From: Moringa oleifera | Lineage: Eukaryota > Streptophyta > Magnoliopsida > Brassicales > Moringaceae | Reading direction: 5' to 3' | Assembly (NCBI GenBank): GCA_021397835.1 | Contig: JAJFZO010000087.1 | Coordinates: 3,224,001-3,288,000, forward strand | DNA length: 64,000 nucleotides | Shown here: positions 1-12,789 of the stretch, in pieces | Numbering within the stretch: the stretch's first letter is position 1 | How the letters are laid out: each line of letters opens with the position of its first letter | The notes under the pieces: generated by a model | Databases searched by the model: none | Told to the model about the DNA's origin: nothing | What the model saw: the letters and a program-made list of their open reading frames with translations, nothing else | Position numbers and translations under genes: made by a program

Positions 1-740
1 TTAGGGTTCATTGAGAAGACAAGAGGCTTCCGCTGACTTAAATGTTAGGAGATAATATGTTAGTCCGGATGATTTTTGTTGGATACACTCTGAGAGGATA
101 TATGGTTCTTTCTTCTTTTCATTTTTGTCTTTTGAATTTCTGGGATTTTCTTGTCCTGTTAAATGTGGGTAATTTTATGTTCCCTGTAATCATTACCTAA
201 CTTGATTGATGCTTATGTGCATTTTGAAATTTCATTACCTTATAGGAAAACGAGTTTCCTTTATTACACTGTCACTGAAGAAGTAGTGTTTTTAGTTGAT
301 ATTTATGTGGTTTTTTTTTTTTTTTTTGTGATAGTCCATTTGTGTGGGATGCTGGCTAGGGATGATGCTGACCTGTCAACAGTACTCCTTATTTGAATAT
401 TTATTAACTGTATCCAGAGCTCAGATAGCAATAAGATTGACTGATATTTAATTTAAGGTTTCTGAAAGTATCAAGAAGTTGGTACCAAAACAGCTATTGA
501 AGTTTCTGATAATCTTTTACCTTTCTTTTGGCACCCAATTCAATTAAAATTATTACTCTGTCAGCTTGGTGATATGATCATTTTTTTTTTTTAAATTTTG
601 TTTTCCTTGACATTTCATATATTGAATGTGAATCAGGATCCTGGTGCTGGCTACACAGTGTTTTGGTACTGGGGAAGCGTGGTGCACCTTTGAGACGTTG
701 AATTAAGTACAAGCATTGTGGATGCATTGAAGCTTCTGTT
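1..740 (+). promoter_or_regulatory. 5' flank and probable 5' UTR of the metallophosphoesterase gene
   Basis: No coding sequence is recognised here. The stretch is AT-rich with T-runs at about 310-327 and 581-592. A pyrimidine-rich tract followed by an AG near 635 could be the acceptor of a 5' UTR intron, so the transcript may begin further left, possibly outside the window. Short open stretches here have no family resemblance. Confidence 0.4.
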
Positions 741-3700
741 ATGGGTTCTGATTGGCAGTCTGCTGGTTTATTAGATACCCTCAAAATGGAGAGGGTTAGG
801 ACGATTCTGACACATACTTACCCTTACCCGCATGAGCATTCACGTCATGCCATCATTGCTGTGGTTGTGGGTTGCCTGTTTTTCATCTCATCAGATAACA
901 TGCATACTTTGATAGAAAAATTAGATAATAATGTCAAGTGGTGGTCTATGTACGTTTGTTTGCTCGGCTTCTTCTATTTCTTTTCATCTCCTTTTATTGG
1001 GAAGACTATCAAACCGAGCTATTCTAATTTCAGTCGATGGTAAGTGTTTTTACTCTGAGGCATAGTTCACTGTATTATAGTGTGGACCGATGTAGGTAAT
1101 AAATAATTTTCAGTGTAGTGAGGGGTCCAAGAATGTGCAAGTTCACATTGGTAACTCTGTGCCGTCACTTTTTGCAGGTACATAGCTTGGATTTTTGTTG
1201 CAGCTCTGTATCATCTTCCTAGTTTTCAATCAATGGGAGTGGATATGAGGATGAATTTGTCTTTGTTTTTGACAATATATGTCTCTTCTATTCTCTTTCT
1301 GCTTGTCTTCCACATTATATTTCTCGGCCTTTGGTATGTGGGTCTTGTTTCTCGCGTGGCTGGAAAGAGGCCAGAGATCTTGACCATTCTTCAAAATTGT
1401 GCTGTAAGTTCTGAAAATGCATTTAGTTTTTTCATTTAACATTGAATGTTTACTTGTAGAAGCTGATACATGTTACATGCATCTCCTACATGCTTATCTT
1501 GGTACAGGTTCTCAGTATAGCATGCTGTGTATTTTATAGTCACTGTGGTAACCGTGCTATTCTGAGACAAAGACCTCTGGAACGAAGAAATTCTAGTTGG
1601 TTTTCTTTTTGGAAAAAGGAAGAGAGAAACAACACATTGCTTGCGAAATTCCTTCGTATGAATGAGCTGAAAGATCAAGTCTGCTCATCTTGGTTTGCGC
1701 CAGTTGGATCTGCAAGTGATTATCCACTTTTATCCAAATGGGTCATTTATGGAGAGGTGTGGCTGTAATCTATTATGACTTCAATGTCATCTGGTGTTGT
1801 CCTGCAAAGTCATAATACTTAATCCTTATCCTTTTACTTCTTTTTTCCCCTTAAATTTGCAGTTGGCATGCAATGGCTCATGTCCAAGTTCGTCAGATGA
1901 AATTTCTCCTATTTACTCATTATGGGCCACATTTATTGGCCTTTACATTGCCAATTATGTAGTGGAGAGGTCAACTGGGTGAGTGGTGATTTCTGGCATG
2001 ATTTCATAATTAGTACATATTTTTGAGTATTGACTTCCTGGGGAATTAGGAATTAAACTGATGCTTCATGGATGCATGTAACTTGTTTGGTTTTAAGATC
2101 AGAGTATAACATTTTCCATCTATTTAGTCTGTTTCTCTTGGCATGATTGATGCTTTTCCATATCTTCTCCCTCCTGTCAACCTTTGTATTAGTGGGTATA
2201 AGTTACATTAGCAAAAAAGTTGATGCTTCCAATTTCTAATTTCTTTTCTTTCTTTCCGTTGTTTTGTTATTGTTTCTTGAAGATGTTGGAGTAGAAGTCA
2301 TGTTTAGGGTGGTTCTATCATTTTTCTTATTCTTGGAACATTACCTTGTGTAAGATGGATATAAATTTGCTCTTGCATATCCTCTTTTTTTTTTTTTTTG
2401 GGAAAGGAAGGGGGGGGTGGGTGGGTGGGTGGGAAGGAAGGGGAGGGGGCTGCATTTCCATTTTCATTGATGTCTGACAATCATCAGGTGGGCTCTTACT
2501 CACCCATTGTCCGTTGAAGAACATGAGAAGCTGAAGAAGAAGCAAATGAAGCCAGATTTCTTAGATATGGTTCCTTGGTATTCAGGGTATGATCATTATA
2601 TCTTCTTGCTTTCCTTTCTTCACCCCTGCCCTCTTCTTCTGCTGGTTATATTTTTCCTGAGGAAAAGGAGAATCTGAAGGAAACTACATTTATTCTCCTC
2701 ACTTAGCTGGTGGCTATATGTTGCAGAACATCAGCGGATTTATTCAAGACTGTATTTGACCTCCTGGTCTCGGTAACAGTGTTTGTTGGCCGATTTGACA
2801 TGCGCATGATGCAGGTGAAGTTCCATAGTTGATTAGTCAATCTTGGTGCTCTATTTTTGAAATAATATATTGAATTACATTCCTTCAAGCCTCCCAAATG
2901 CACAATGCTATGTAAATGATCTCATGATGGTGCGACAACCTTTGTCCTGTTAACAGGCAGCAATGAGCAAAGTTGAAGATGGAGCTCAGCAAGGGGATCT
3001 TCTCTATGATCACTTTAGTGAAAAGGGAGATCTATGGTTTGACTTCATGGCTGATACTGGTGATGGTGGGAACTCTTCTTATGCAGTGGCACGGCTACTT
3101 GCTCAGCCTTCCATCCGGGTTACCAATGGTGATTCTATGCTTACCTTACCACGTGGAAACTTGCTTCTTATTGGAGGAGATCTTGCGTAAGTTAGTCCTA
3201 TATGTTATATATAATTCTTAACTTGATGGCTCTAATTTTCATTTTCTCATTGCTACATTAGTATCTGAACATGGTTAAAGCTTTGCTTCTTTGAACTGAA
3301 GGGTTACTTAACTATATAATTTTGATTTCATGTTATGGTTTCCATTCCAGATACCCTAATCCATCAGCATTCACCTATGAAAGGCGCCTCTTTTGTCCAT
3401 TTGAATATGCTCTCCAGCCTCCTCCATGGTATAAGCCGGAGCATATAGCTGTAAACAAGCCTGAACTTCCTGATGGGGTGTCTCATCTGATGGAATATAA
3501 TGGTCCACAATGTTTTCTCATTCCAGGCAACCATGGTTGGTTTTAGCTCAGTTTGAGCCTTCTCTTTGTGATTTGTAGAGAAATGTTACCTGTTTTCTGT
3601 ATTCTTGATAATCTGATTAGTATCTGTGTTTTCTTAGTTGATGCTAATTTCTGGCCGTTGATATTGCTATCTGATACTGTGAACCTTTATGACTTGTTTT

Positions 3701-6700
3701 CTTAGTAGACCCTCCTAGATTCTCTTCATCAGAAAGTCTTCTGGTAATGTTCCTATTTGTAGTTGCAATCTGGTGGCATCACATACTTTCTGTGTCTTTT
3801 GTAGATTGGTTTGATGGACTTAATACTTTTATGAGGTACATATGCCATAAGAGTTGGTTGGGTGGCTGGTTTATGCCTCAAAAGAAAAGTTATTTTGCAT
3901 TGCAACTGCCAAAAAGGTGGTGGGTATTTGGTCTTGACCTAGCACTCCATGGTGATATTGATGTATACCAGTTCAGATTCTTTTGTCAAACAGTGAAGGA
4001 AAAGGTGTGCTTCTAATCTTTTCCTGTTTTGATATTCTTTGCTGCTAATACAAGTAGATGGAATTTGTGCCGTGGTAGAGTTGTGTGATATCATGTGTCC
4101 TCCCTTGTTATTGTCTGTGTGAAATTCACTGGATACCATTATCTTACTGAACTTAATCTTCATGGGATGGAATCTTTCTTCGATGTATTTGTGCTGGACC
4201 CTAACTTCAAATGGGCGAAAATAAAATATATACAAAAAATGGTATGTGTGTAGATTGAGCATAGTAAAGCGCGAATAGCTTCCGTTGAATCCGCTGCTAC
4301 TATGACCAGAAAAAACACCAAAGGCAAGAGATTAGTATGACAATGTTGACTTGTTAGCATTCTAATTACTGTAGTAAGAAACAATCGAAAAGCAGACCTT
4401 CCTATGCCACATAGAGACATCATTTTGATGTGTGATGTTAAAGAAAAAAGTTGCTTTCCCATTTTCCTATAACATGTGTTTCAATTATTTTATGAAAACA
4501 CACTTGCCCATAATGTTGATCCATAAATTTGGTTTTTTGAAACACTACTCTTAATATGCATACTGTTTGAGATAAAGGCACAAAGAGTTTGTCTTCTAAC
4601 TGGTTCACCTTTGAATATGAACTCGCAAGGTCAAATTAAGGTTAGCAAAATTTCAGATGTGGACTTACGAATTCTGACATTGGAAAACATTTAACAACTT
4701 CAAATGGTAGATGCTTGTTCTTCTCTCTCTCTCTCTCTCTCTCTCCTACCTCTTGGATGGGGGGGGGGGGGAACGAAAGAATCTTCATGGATCTTGTCCC
4801 AACTTCCTTTTCTTCTTGTACCTCTTCTCATGGTTTTCTTTTTTCTCTTTCATATTGCTAAGTAGCATAAGTTTTGTTTTTCCTGAGATTTGACTTGTCT
4901 GGTCCAACTACTGATAATTAGAACATTTACTCTGGAGTTTCTATTCAATTCCTACTAATCTGAATGAAAAAAGAAAAAAATTGCTCCACTGAAGCATCAT
5001 TGCATCGCCCTAGCTATCTTAATCATCATTGAAGTAATAATCTGATGGTGGGATAAAGAACTCCTTTCTTTTTCTAGGAGGGGGGTGGGTAGTTGGTCAA
5101 TCCTACTGTATTTGATGTTGTGTTGGGGCTATTCTTCGGCTTAAACCTTTTAAACCTTTCTACTGGTTTAGAAAAGTTTCATAGCAATGTTTATTCAGGT
5201 TGGGGAGAATGATAATGTGATCATTATTACACATGAACCAAATTGGCTTCTTGATTGGTACTGGAATGATGTTTCTGGAAAGAATGTCAAGCACCTGATC
5301 TGTGACTACTTGAAAGGAAGGTGTAAGCTTCGAGTAGCAGGGGACTTGCATCACTATATGCGTCATTCATGTGCTCAGTCAGATGGGCCTGTCCATGTGC
5401 AACATCTACTTGTAAATGGTTGTGGTGGGGCATTCTTACATCCCACCCATGTCTTCAGTAATTTTTCCAAATTTTATGGAACAACTTACGAGAGCAAGGC
5501 TGCCTATCCCTCTTTCGATGATTCAAGCCGGGTAATCTCTGAATATTAATTTCTAGGCAGCAGTTGTATTGTTTTAGTCAGGTCCATATCTATATCATAT
5601 TTTGTCGGTTTATGCAGATTGCACTCGGAAATATTTTGAAGTTTCGAAAGAAGAACTGGCAATTTGATTTCATTGGTGGCATCATTTACTTTTTGTTGGT
5701 TTTTTCTTTGTTTCCACAGGTGAGTCTCTGTTGTTTTCCTTTAACTATTGAGATCCATGACCATCTCTGTATATGTTGGATATGAATTAGCTTCCAGGTG
5801 CTAAAACTTACCTTGAAGAGGTCTTCTGAGGTCTTCTTGATGTATTGTAGAGTTAGACAAACTGATTAACATCTATGTATTACTGGATTACTGAGAGATC
5901 ACTGTCTTTTCCCCTGTTATTACTAGTGCAAACTTGATCACATCTTGCAAGACGATTCATTTTCTGGTCACCTGAGGAGCTTCTTTGGCTCGGTCTGGAA
6001 TGCTTTTATGTATGTGTTGCAAGATTCTTGTGTATCCTTGGCTGGTGCCATGGTATTGCTGATAGTTGCAATTACATTTGTGCCTTCGAAAGTATCTCGG
6101 AAGAAAAGGGTATTAATTGGAATCCTTCATGTTTCTGCACACCTTGCATCAGCTCTGGTTCTTATGTTGCTCTTGGAACTGGGTGTTGAGACATGTATCC
6201 GTCATAAACTTCTAGCAACTTCTGGTTAGTTCTTTCCTTTAACTACTTGTTGTTTGTTTAATAGGATCCCACAGCTTCTATTGTTGTTTACAGCTTAAGC
6301 GTGAGATAACAATCAGCAATTTTTATCTCTTTAGGTTACCACACTTTGTATGAGTGGTACCGGTCAGTGGAAAGTGAGCACTTTCCAGATCCTACTGGGC
6401 TTCGAGCTCGTATAGAGCAATGGACATTTGGCCTTTATCCAGCTTGTATCAAGTATCTTATGTCTGCATTTGATATTCCAGAGGTAAGACATCTCTCCGT
6501 ATTGCAGATATGTAATGTCAATAGTCGAAGTAGCATTTAAATTCATGGGCGAATTTTTATCAGGTCATGGCAGTCACCCGGAGCAATATCTGCAAGAATG
6601 GGATTCAGTCACTATCCCGTGGGGGTGGTATCATATATTATGCATCTGTCTTCCTTTATTTTTGGGTCTTTTCAACCCCTGTTGTCTCGTTGGTGTTTGG

Positions 6701-7222
6701 AAGTTACTTGTATATTTGCATCAACTGGCTTCACATACACTTCGACGAAGCATTCTCGTCTCTCCGAATTGCTAATTACAAGTCATTCACACGATTCTAC
6801 ATCAATCCTGATGGTGATCTCGAAGTTTTTACCCTTGCAGTTGATAAGGTGAGAAACTAACATTTCATTTTTATCTTTTTTCCCTCTGTTGTTTCCTCTT
6901 AAAACAGTTTTAGGATACCTTTATGTCCTGCTGAGTGCTTGGCTGCTTTCTGATACTCCTTTCTTCCTGTAGTGGAGTATCATTGACATTGTTAATCCTG
7001 TCTGATATGCAGGTGCCCAAGGAGTGGAAGCTGGATCCTGATTGGGATGCAGAGCCTAAACAGCCGCAGCAGATGAGCCACATCAGAAAATTTCCAAGCA
7101 AATGGAGTGCAGCTGCTGCTCAACAGGACCCTGTTAATACTGTTAAAATTGTTGATCACTTTGTCGTTAAACAGACAGAGAAACCTGAATGTGGAGCAAG
7201 TAATGGTTCAGCTGTTTGCTGA
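741..7222 (+). CDS. Membrane-bound calcineurin-like metallophosphoesterase, 15 coding exons, 1022 aa
   Basis: Exons: 741-1039, 1178-1403, 1508-1756, 1863-1978, 2488-2586, 2727-2814, 2957-3186, 3351-3535, 3805-4004, 5199-5531, 5618-5719, 5927-6224, 6335-6483, 6564-6848, 7013-7222 (3069 nt). All junctions are GT..AG. The N-terminal third has several hydrophobic segments. The dimetal phosphoesterase domain follows (about residues 350-680), with GGDLAYPNPS, GNHDWFDG, ITHEPNW and AGDLHHYMRH. More membrane segments come after it, then a hydrophilic tail. The Asp codon of GNHD is split by the intron between 3535 and 3805. The last motif reads GDLHHY where the general family has GHxH. Plants have a multi-spanning metallophosphoesterase family of about this length. 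The substrate is unknown. Start chosen as the first ATG in frame with exon 2. The intron at 4005-5198 is unusually long. Family call is strong; biological role is not known. Confidence 0.9.
2410..2433 (+). other. G-rich intronic run able to form a G-quadruplex
   Basis: Inside the fifth intron of the metallophosphoesterase gene. A run of eight G is followed by four GGG tracts separated by single T. This is a textbook G-quadruplex pattern on the sense strand, so it would also be present in the pre-mRNA. It lies about 55 nt before the acceptor of exon 5. Confidence 0.6.
4722..4771 (+). repeat. (CT)n microsatellite and poly-G run in intron 9
   Basis: A CT dinucleotide run at about 4722-4745 and a run of 13 G at 4759-4771 lie in the 1.2 kb intron of the metallophosphoesterase gene. 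Length is probably variable between individuals. The rest of this intron shows no coding signal. Confidence 0.85.
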
Positions 7223-7880
7223 TCTGGGTCCAGATAAGTCTAACCTTGTTTTAGTTTTACCCATTTTAGAAAGAATTAAAGAAAACTCAAAAAAATGAAA
7301 AAAAAAAGAGAATTAATTTTGCATTCAACTTTATCCGCATTTTCTGTCTCATCTCTCGCCTACTGCAGCATCATCAGGTCAGTTTTCATGTCTTCTCCTA
7401 AATCAGGGAACACTTTGCATCATGAGAAACAACAGTAACCATTTCCACAGTTGGCTCTTTCCATTCTGATTTCCTAGATCATGTTTATTAAGCAGCAAAC
7501 CGACCAGTTCCTCTTAGATTGAACATGCTAAGAAGTAGAAGATTCCAAGCTTGTTCTTGTGCCCAGCAACTGGGTTGATGAATGTAATTGTTTTATATAT
7601 GCACCTTTTTTGTTAAAAAATTTTTTTTTTATAATTTTTTATTGTCCCGGATGGAGCCTCTCATGTGTACAATTCTCTGTGGATATATTAGTTTTCAGGA
7701 GTAAGGCATTGTTATCAGATGGTACTGTAAGAAGGTTGCCATAACCATTTCTGGGTTCTGCAGTCTATCTTTTCATGAACAAGGCTTGATTAATACAGAG
7801 GTAAACGAGGAAGCTAAATTTCTTTGTGTCAAAACTTAATCTTGTACCTCTGATTGTCATTTACAGTTGTGGAAACTACA
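7223..7880. other. Convergent 3' UTR region between two genes
   Basis: The metallophosphoesterase (plus) ends at 7222 and the sulfotransferase-like gene (minus) ends at 7881, so this 658-base spacer must hold both 3' UTRs. It contains A-runs near 7291-7308 and T/A tracts near 7615-7640. I see no further gene. Confidence 0.6.
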
Positions 7881-10177
7881 TCAATAGTCTGAATGTAGAA
7901 ACCTCTCATACGAAGTTCCTTCTAGTGCCCTGTGAATGTCATCCCAGTTTTTGACAAGCTCTGACAGACCTCCTCTATGTATCTTAACCTGCCGGCTTGT
8001 CAGATCTCTGTAAGGCAATCTCAGAAAGTTCTGAATTTCTTGCAGTATCTGCACAGGAAACTTTACCGTCAATTTCTCCGACAAGCTAAAGAAAGATGCA
8101 ATTCTATTAAGGTATCAAATCCTACTGTCCGGTTCTTGACAATGTCTTCATAGTACAGAATGATATGGCGAGTGCCATTGAAGTATTCTATAGCCCTCAA
8201 AGCTGTCTCTTCCACTTGCTTCAGTTCAGGGATAAGTAAGGTGGCATTAATGGCTGGCTTGTATTTTGCAAGTAACTTAGCCTGCAGAATTGTTAACTAG
8301 TGAGATATGGCAATCAATACAGAAACAAACATTGGAATCAGACAGAGACAGGGAGAGAGACCTCTTCAGATGAGTGGACATGAGACTTGTGTGTTCCATT
8401 CACTAGTTTAGCATCTTTATCGTAGGAATTTGCAACCAGTGATACCATTCTGCGGAGCAAATTCCTTCTGAAGAGAAATATTGCAGAAACCCCTTTCTTC
8501 TTGAAGTAATCTGCTATATCTCTGTGATTTTCCATTAAACCCTGTAAATTATGTGATCAACCAGACTCAGTGAAAGCCAGAAATTTGCCATTAATTGAAA
8601 ATCAGAGCAATAAAAAGTAATCTCCAGGCACCTAATCTTCCATTACAAAGAAACACAAGTGGTAAATGTGAAGCTCATATTAAAGCATCAAAGGAAATGT
8701 TGACTTCCAGGCAGGGAACCTCTCAACATTATCAAGAAACCAGGAAATCATATTGAAGCATTAAAGAAGATGTTAACTTCCAGGCAGTAAACCTCTCCAG
8801 ATTACTAAAAAAACCCTGGAATAAGATGTTCTTCTAACCTGACCTGTGTTGATATTTACTATGTCCGTGTAAAAAAAAAAAAGTCATCTAATTTTTTTAA
8901 AAAAATTATCATGTGTCAACATTTCTTCAAAAAATTCTTGCAGTTCACATCTTGTTTTAAAAACCAGATCAAGTTATTCACATAAAACAGTCAGATGGTA
9001 GCTGGAATGAAGCAAGGTTGAATCTGTGGCTCACCTGATTAAGCATCCATTTAAACCCAACAGCAGCTGAGCATTCATTCTTGGAGGCACTGGTGAACCA
9101 GTCCAGATTATATACCTTATCCATTGTCTTCACAATTGAAGAACTATTAATCCTTCTATCTCTAACAGAGAAAATCTCCCCATTTGAGCTTACATTAATG
9201 TGACTATTCAGCAATGTCTCAAACCAACCACTCCCAGATCTCTGCATTGACAAAATTGCAAAGTATCTTACAGGATTGCACATGCACTCCTCCCTGCATG
9301 AAATCTTTAATCTTATCAACAAATAAAATCAAACCCAGACAATTCAACAATTTTCGAACATTAGTAGCTACCTGTGAAACGTTTCAGGTTTTGGGTAATG
9401 CACAAAGGCAATTTCCCATTGTTCCATTTCAGGGGGTGGGCATTGCTTGTGAAGGACTTTGATGTTTAGGGTTTTGGTCTCTGTGCTGCTCTGCTTTAAG
9501 CAGATTGAGCTTATATAAACCCCACAAGCCATGATGAAAACTAAGACCACCATCCTCAGTACTAACGGAGATCTCTTGGGAGCCTTTATGACCAGTATAT
9601 CCTGTGGTTCAAATGTTACCCAGGTCTCATCAAACAAAGAAAATGAACGCAAAATAAGCAGGATTTGTTACCAAATTAACTAAACACATGTAGAAATTTG
9701 AATTTAAATGAAACAGAAGCACCACTAAGTGCAGAGAGGGTCTTACTGTGGCATCCATCAAAATGAAAATCTGCATGGAAGAACAAAAGAAGACTGGAAC
9801 CAAGTTAAAGTGGGCACTGCATTTGGTGTTGCATTCTGTTTTGATATCTTGAGAAAAGTCAGGCTGAAAGTGTGGTCAAAGTATGAAGCTTTCTTGGAAA
9901 AAAACAGATAAATGCATGCAGCTTATGAAAAATAAGGCGAAAAAAATCATTTTTTTTTTCTTTTTAGAAGATTACTGCTCTACCGAGTCAAAATTTTCCT
10001 CGAAATCTACGGCTGCTCGTTAAGTATAAAACACAAGAAACTTGATTGAAGGAAAAGAGAAATACCCAGAAGTTCATTTCAATGTTTGGATGCAGAGAAA
10101 GTCCTTGAAAAGGAAATGGAACAGAAGAGAGCATGATATCAACACACCTTGTTGAAGCAAAAGACATCTTCAGCCAT
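7881..10177 (-). CDS. Sulfotransferase-like P-loop protein, type II membrane anchor, 340 aa
   Basis: Exons on the minus strand: 10177-10148, 9601-9372, 9293-9035, 8541-8362, 8281-8126, 8048-7881 (1023 nt). The first exon is tiny and encodes MAEDVFCFNK. A membrane segment rich in Leu, Val and Ile follows (about residues 23-45), so the enzyme domain should face the lumen of the endomembrane system. The likely 5'-phosphosulfate loop is SMQRSGSGWFETLL and the likely 3'-phosphate region is FLFRRNLLRRMVS. It matches by eye the plant P-loop/sulfotransferase-like family that includes Arabidopsis At2g15730. The acceptor substrate is unknown. The short first exon was preferred over an ATG at 9652 because it joins in frame at the AG before 9601 and matches the family N-terminus. 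Convergent with the upstream plus-strand gene. Confidence 0.88.
8674..8822 (-). repeat. Imperfect tandem duplication, about 71 bp x 2, in an intron
   Basis: Two adjacent copies share the block TGTT(g/a)ACTTCCAGGCAG followed by an AACCTCTC segment. They lie between exon 3 and exon 4 of the sulfotransferase-like gene. Several mismatches show it is not recent. No function is suggested. Confidence 0.75.
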
Positions 10178-11496
10178 TCTTCAAACGATAAGTTGAGGCT
10201 TAAAAGGCATTGTCAGCGAGAGCTTCTATTCCACCTTCTCTTTCTCTCTCTCTCCTTCTCTTTCTTTTTCTGTCGCTTTCTGGGAGTAATATGGAGATAT
10301 CTGTTTCAGGGAAAAGAGAGAGAGAGATAGAGAGGGAGGGGGAGAGGGAGGGAGGAAAAAGAAAAAAGAAACAGCAAAGAACTGTTACATTCCAGGTTTT
10401 GAGCTTCTGCTCGCGAAAAACGACATCAATGACACCTCCACGCTCTCAGGCCTCGACCCATTTGTTTTTTCCGTTTTCTTCTTTCTCCTTCTGATTAGAA
10501 AATTTATTGAACCGCAAATCTAAAAAATATGAACTTCTTCATGTGTTAAACTTCAAACTATCTTCCCTTCTTGGAAAATTTCAGCAACACCATCTTGTAA
10601 CTCACAGTTTCTCTGGTTCATCAGGCTCCCAATCCATGGATTAAAGCCATATCGGTGCATTTCATGGGTTTGTATCTGAGAAATCAGTCTACTGAGCCGG
10701 CGAAAAAGTTGATAATACAGTTTATAAGCTCATAAGTTGTAAAAGAAAAGGAACTATCTAGATCCCAGTTGAATTTCTTAATATATACAAGCTGACATTC
10801 TAAGTGGGACTAATTAAAAGAAGAAGGAAGCTTTTTGACGAAGAAAAACTGGAAAAAGTGAGCAAAACGGTGTACAGAAGAGGATAAACGCTTTGTCGGA
10901 GTGCGTGCACCCCACTGCCAACGTTCTATGACTAACGTCCAATTTTTGGTAATTTTAAGGTAAATGCTGTTTTGTTTCACTTTTGATTTGTTTTGTCCTC
11001 ACTGAGTTGGGATTTAGTAATCAGTGTAAGCAGAGTATATCTAAATTAGATATTTTATACAAAAATTCTAATTTTTTTACATAAATATTAAAAAATTTAA
11101 ATCATCCTTATAAAAAAATTTAAAATTTCTGTAACATTAAAAATATATATTAATTTATATTATTAAAAATTTATAAAAAATAATTTATAAATTAAAATTT
11201 TATCAAAATTTAATGAATGAATGGTACAATTTATTTGAGTTATGTTTGAATATTTCAATATGAAAACATCGTTCATTTTTCACACTAGTTTGAATCAAAA
11301 TTCAAATTAAATCAAATTAAAATTTTAGATATATAATTAAAAAATTGAAATAATAATAATTAAATTAAAATTTAAATAAAATTTGAATTTTTAAAAAATT
11401 AACAAAAATTAAAGCAAGAAAAATTTTAATCCTTCCTGTAGTGAGGAATACAAGCAACTGACTTAGTATAATAAGCCGAGAGTGTGTGTGTGTGTG
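10178..11496 (-). promoter_or_regulatory. 5' region of the sulfotransferase-like gene, then AT-rich spacer
   Basis: Read on the minus strand, a GA-rich tract (10228-10270) lies 50 to 95 bases before the start codon, where the 5' UTR is expected. A second purine tract of opposite polarity lies at 10312-10358. GA/CT tracts are common near plant transcription starts. From about 11040 to 11450 the sequence is nearly pure A/T with no coding signal. A (TG)n run at 11481-11499 abuts the retrotransposon. Confidence 0.45.
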
Positions 11497-11821
11497 TGTT
11501 AAGACCCTAAACTTGGATTCTTCGTGTGGATTTGATTCTCATCATCAAGTGAACCCAATCTAGTTGTCCAGGTAATGAACTCAAGTTCTGCCACATCAAA
11601 ATATCCCAATGGAACAAGTTCAAACCCAATAAAAAAAGATCTTAGTTACATTGAACACTTTAAATATGGAGTTAAAAAGTCTATATATAATTGATCAATT
11701 TAATTAAGAAATCTGTAATCTTACCCTACTTATAAATACAAAGTATGTGACCTTAAAAGAAAGTGAGCAGCCATCATCTTTATAAGAAAACCTAGCAGCT
11801 TTTACATTTTAATATTTTATC
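11497..11821 (+). repeat. 5' LTR of the copia element
   Basis: Starts TGTTAAGACCCTAAACTTGG and ends in TTTTACATTTTAATATTTTA plus TC; the 3' copy begins and ends alike. A TATAAATA motif lies near 11740. The inner edge meets the primer-binding-site relic. Confidence 0.88.
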
Positions 11822-11852
11822 TTAGTATCAAAGCCTTTCAAGATCTACTGCC

Positions 11853-12740
11853 ATGGTCTCTTGCAGTGATACTAGCTCCAATAACAGTGCTCTTGTCAAT
11901 CAAAACTCCAAAAGTTTTTTTTCCTTTTTTGCATCACTCAATTTTCAATTCAACTTCAAGCTTGATAGAGAGTTATGTGGAAGAACCAAGTGTTAGCTTT
12001 GGCTAAAGGTCATAAAATAGAAGGATTCCTACCGGAAACAAAGACTTATCCATTAGCTTTCATTAATTCCATAAATGAAGAAGGGAAAGCACAAGAAATA
12101 GAAAATCCTTCATTTCATGATTGGATTCAACAAGACCAACTACTGGCAAGCTAGTTAATGTCTATTGTTTCTTTAGACATACTCGGTCAAATCAAAACAG
12201 ACGCTATTGTATACGAAATATGGTTAAGTGTTGAAAAATTATTTGGAACCAAATGAGGTCCAAATACATGCAGTTGAAGTCCACACTCTACTAAACAAAG
12301 AAATGGTCAAAACCAACTCAAAAGGCATAGCTAACGGCTTAGCCTTGATAGGTAACCTAATTTCTTACTTAGAATTTGTCACTGCATGGCTCACTGGAAC
12401 AGGTAAAGACTACAATGTAGTGTCTATCAATGTTCAGTCTAGGTCTGATGAGTTAACCCTATAAGAAATCTTAGCCATGTTACTAAGCCATGAATAAAGA
12501 ATTGAACAATATAATCAATAGTCATTCAGTAATATGTACCTTATGGTCAATATAGCGATGAACAAGAACCAAAACAATGTTATCTCATGGAGGAACGGTA
12601 ACAATAACTTTAATTGTGGCTGAACCAGAGGAAGAGGAAATGGTTGGAAAAGGGGAAGAACCACAACCTGACCAATATGCTAAATCTATGCTAAACAAGG
12701 TCATATAGCATATGACTATTAGTATAAGTTTGAAGAATCT
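11853..12740 (+). pseudogene. Copia gag relic with broken zinc knuckle
   Basis: An ATG at 11853 opens a gag-like frame that is soon interrupted. Readable parts include KTYPLAFINS and IQQDQLLA, typical of copia gag (UBN2-type). Near 12670-12730 a decayed CCHC knuckle reads CYAKQGHIAYDYY with substitutions and stops around it. Not translatable as one protein. Confidence 0.7.
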
Positions 12741-12789
12741 TTTCAAGCCCCTAACCATAACAACAACAATGGAAATCAAAATGCCTACC

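Noticed and set aside
1..10. TTAGGGTTCA at the window start as a telomere trace
   Set aside because: Only a single partial unit; the plant repeat is TTTAGGG in long arrays.
9368..9652. ATG at 9652 as the start of the sulfotransferase-like protein
   Set aside because: The residues before DILVIK would be intron; the short exon at 10177-10148 splices in frame and fits the family.
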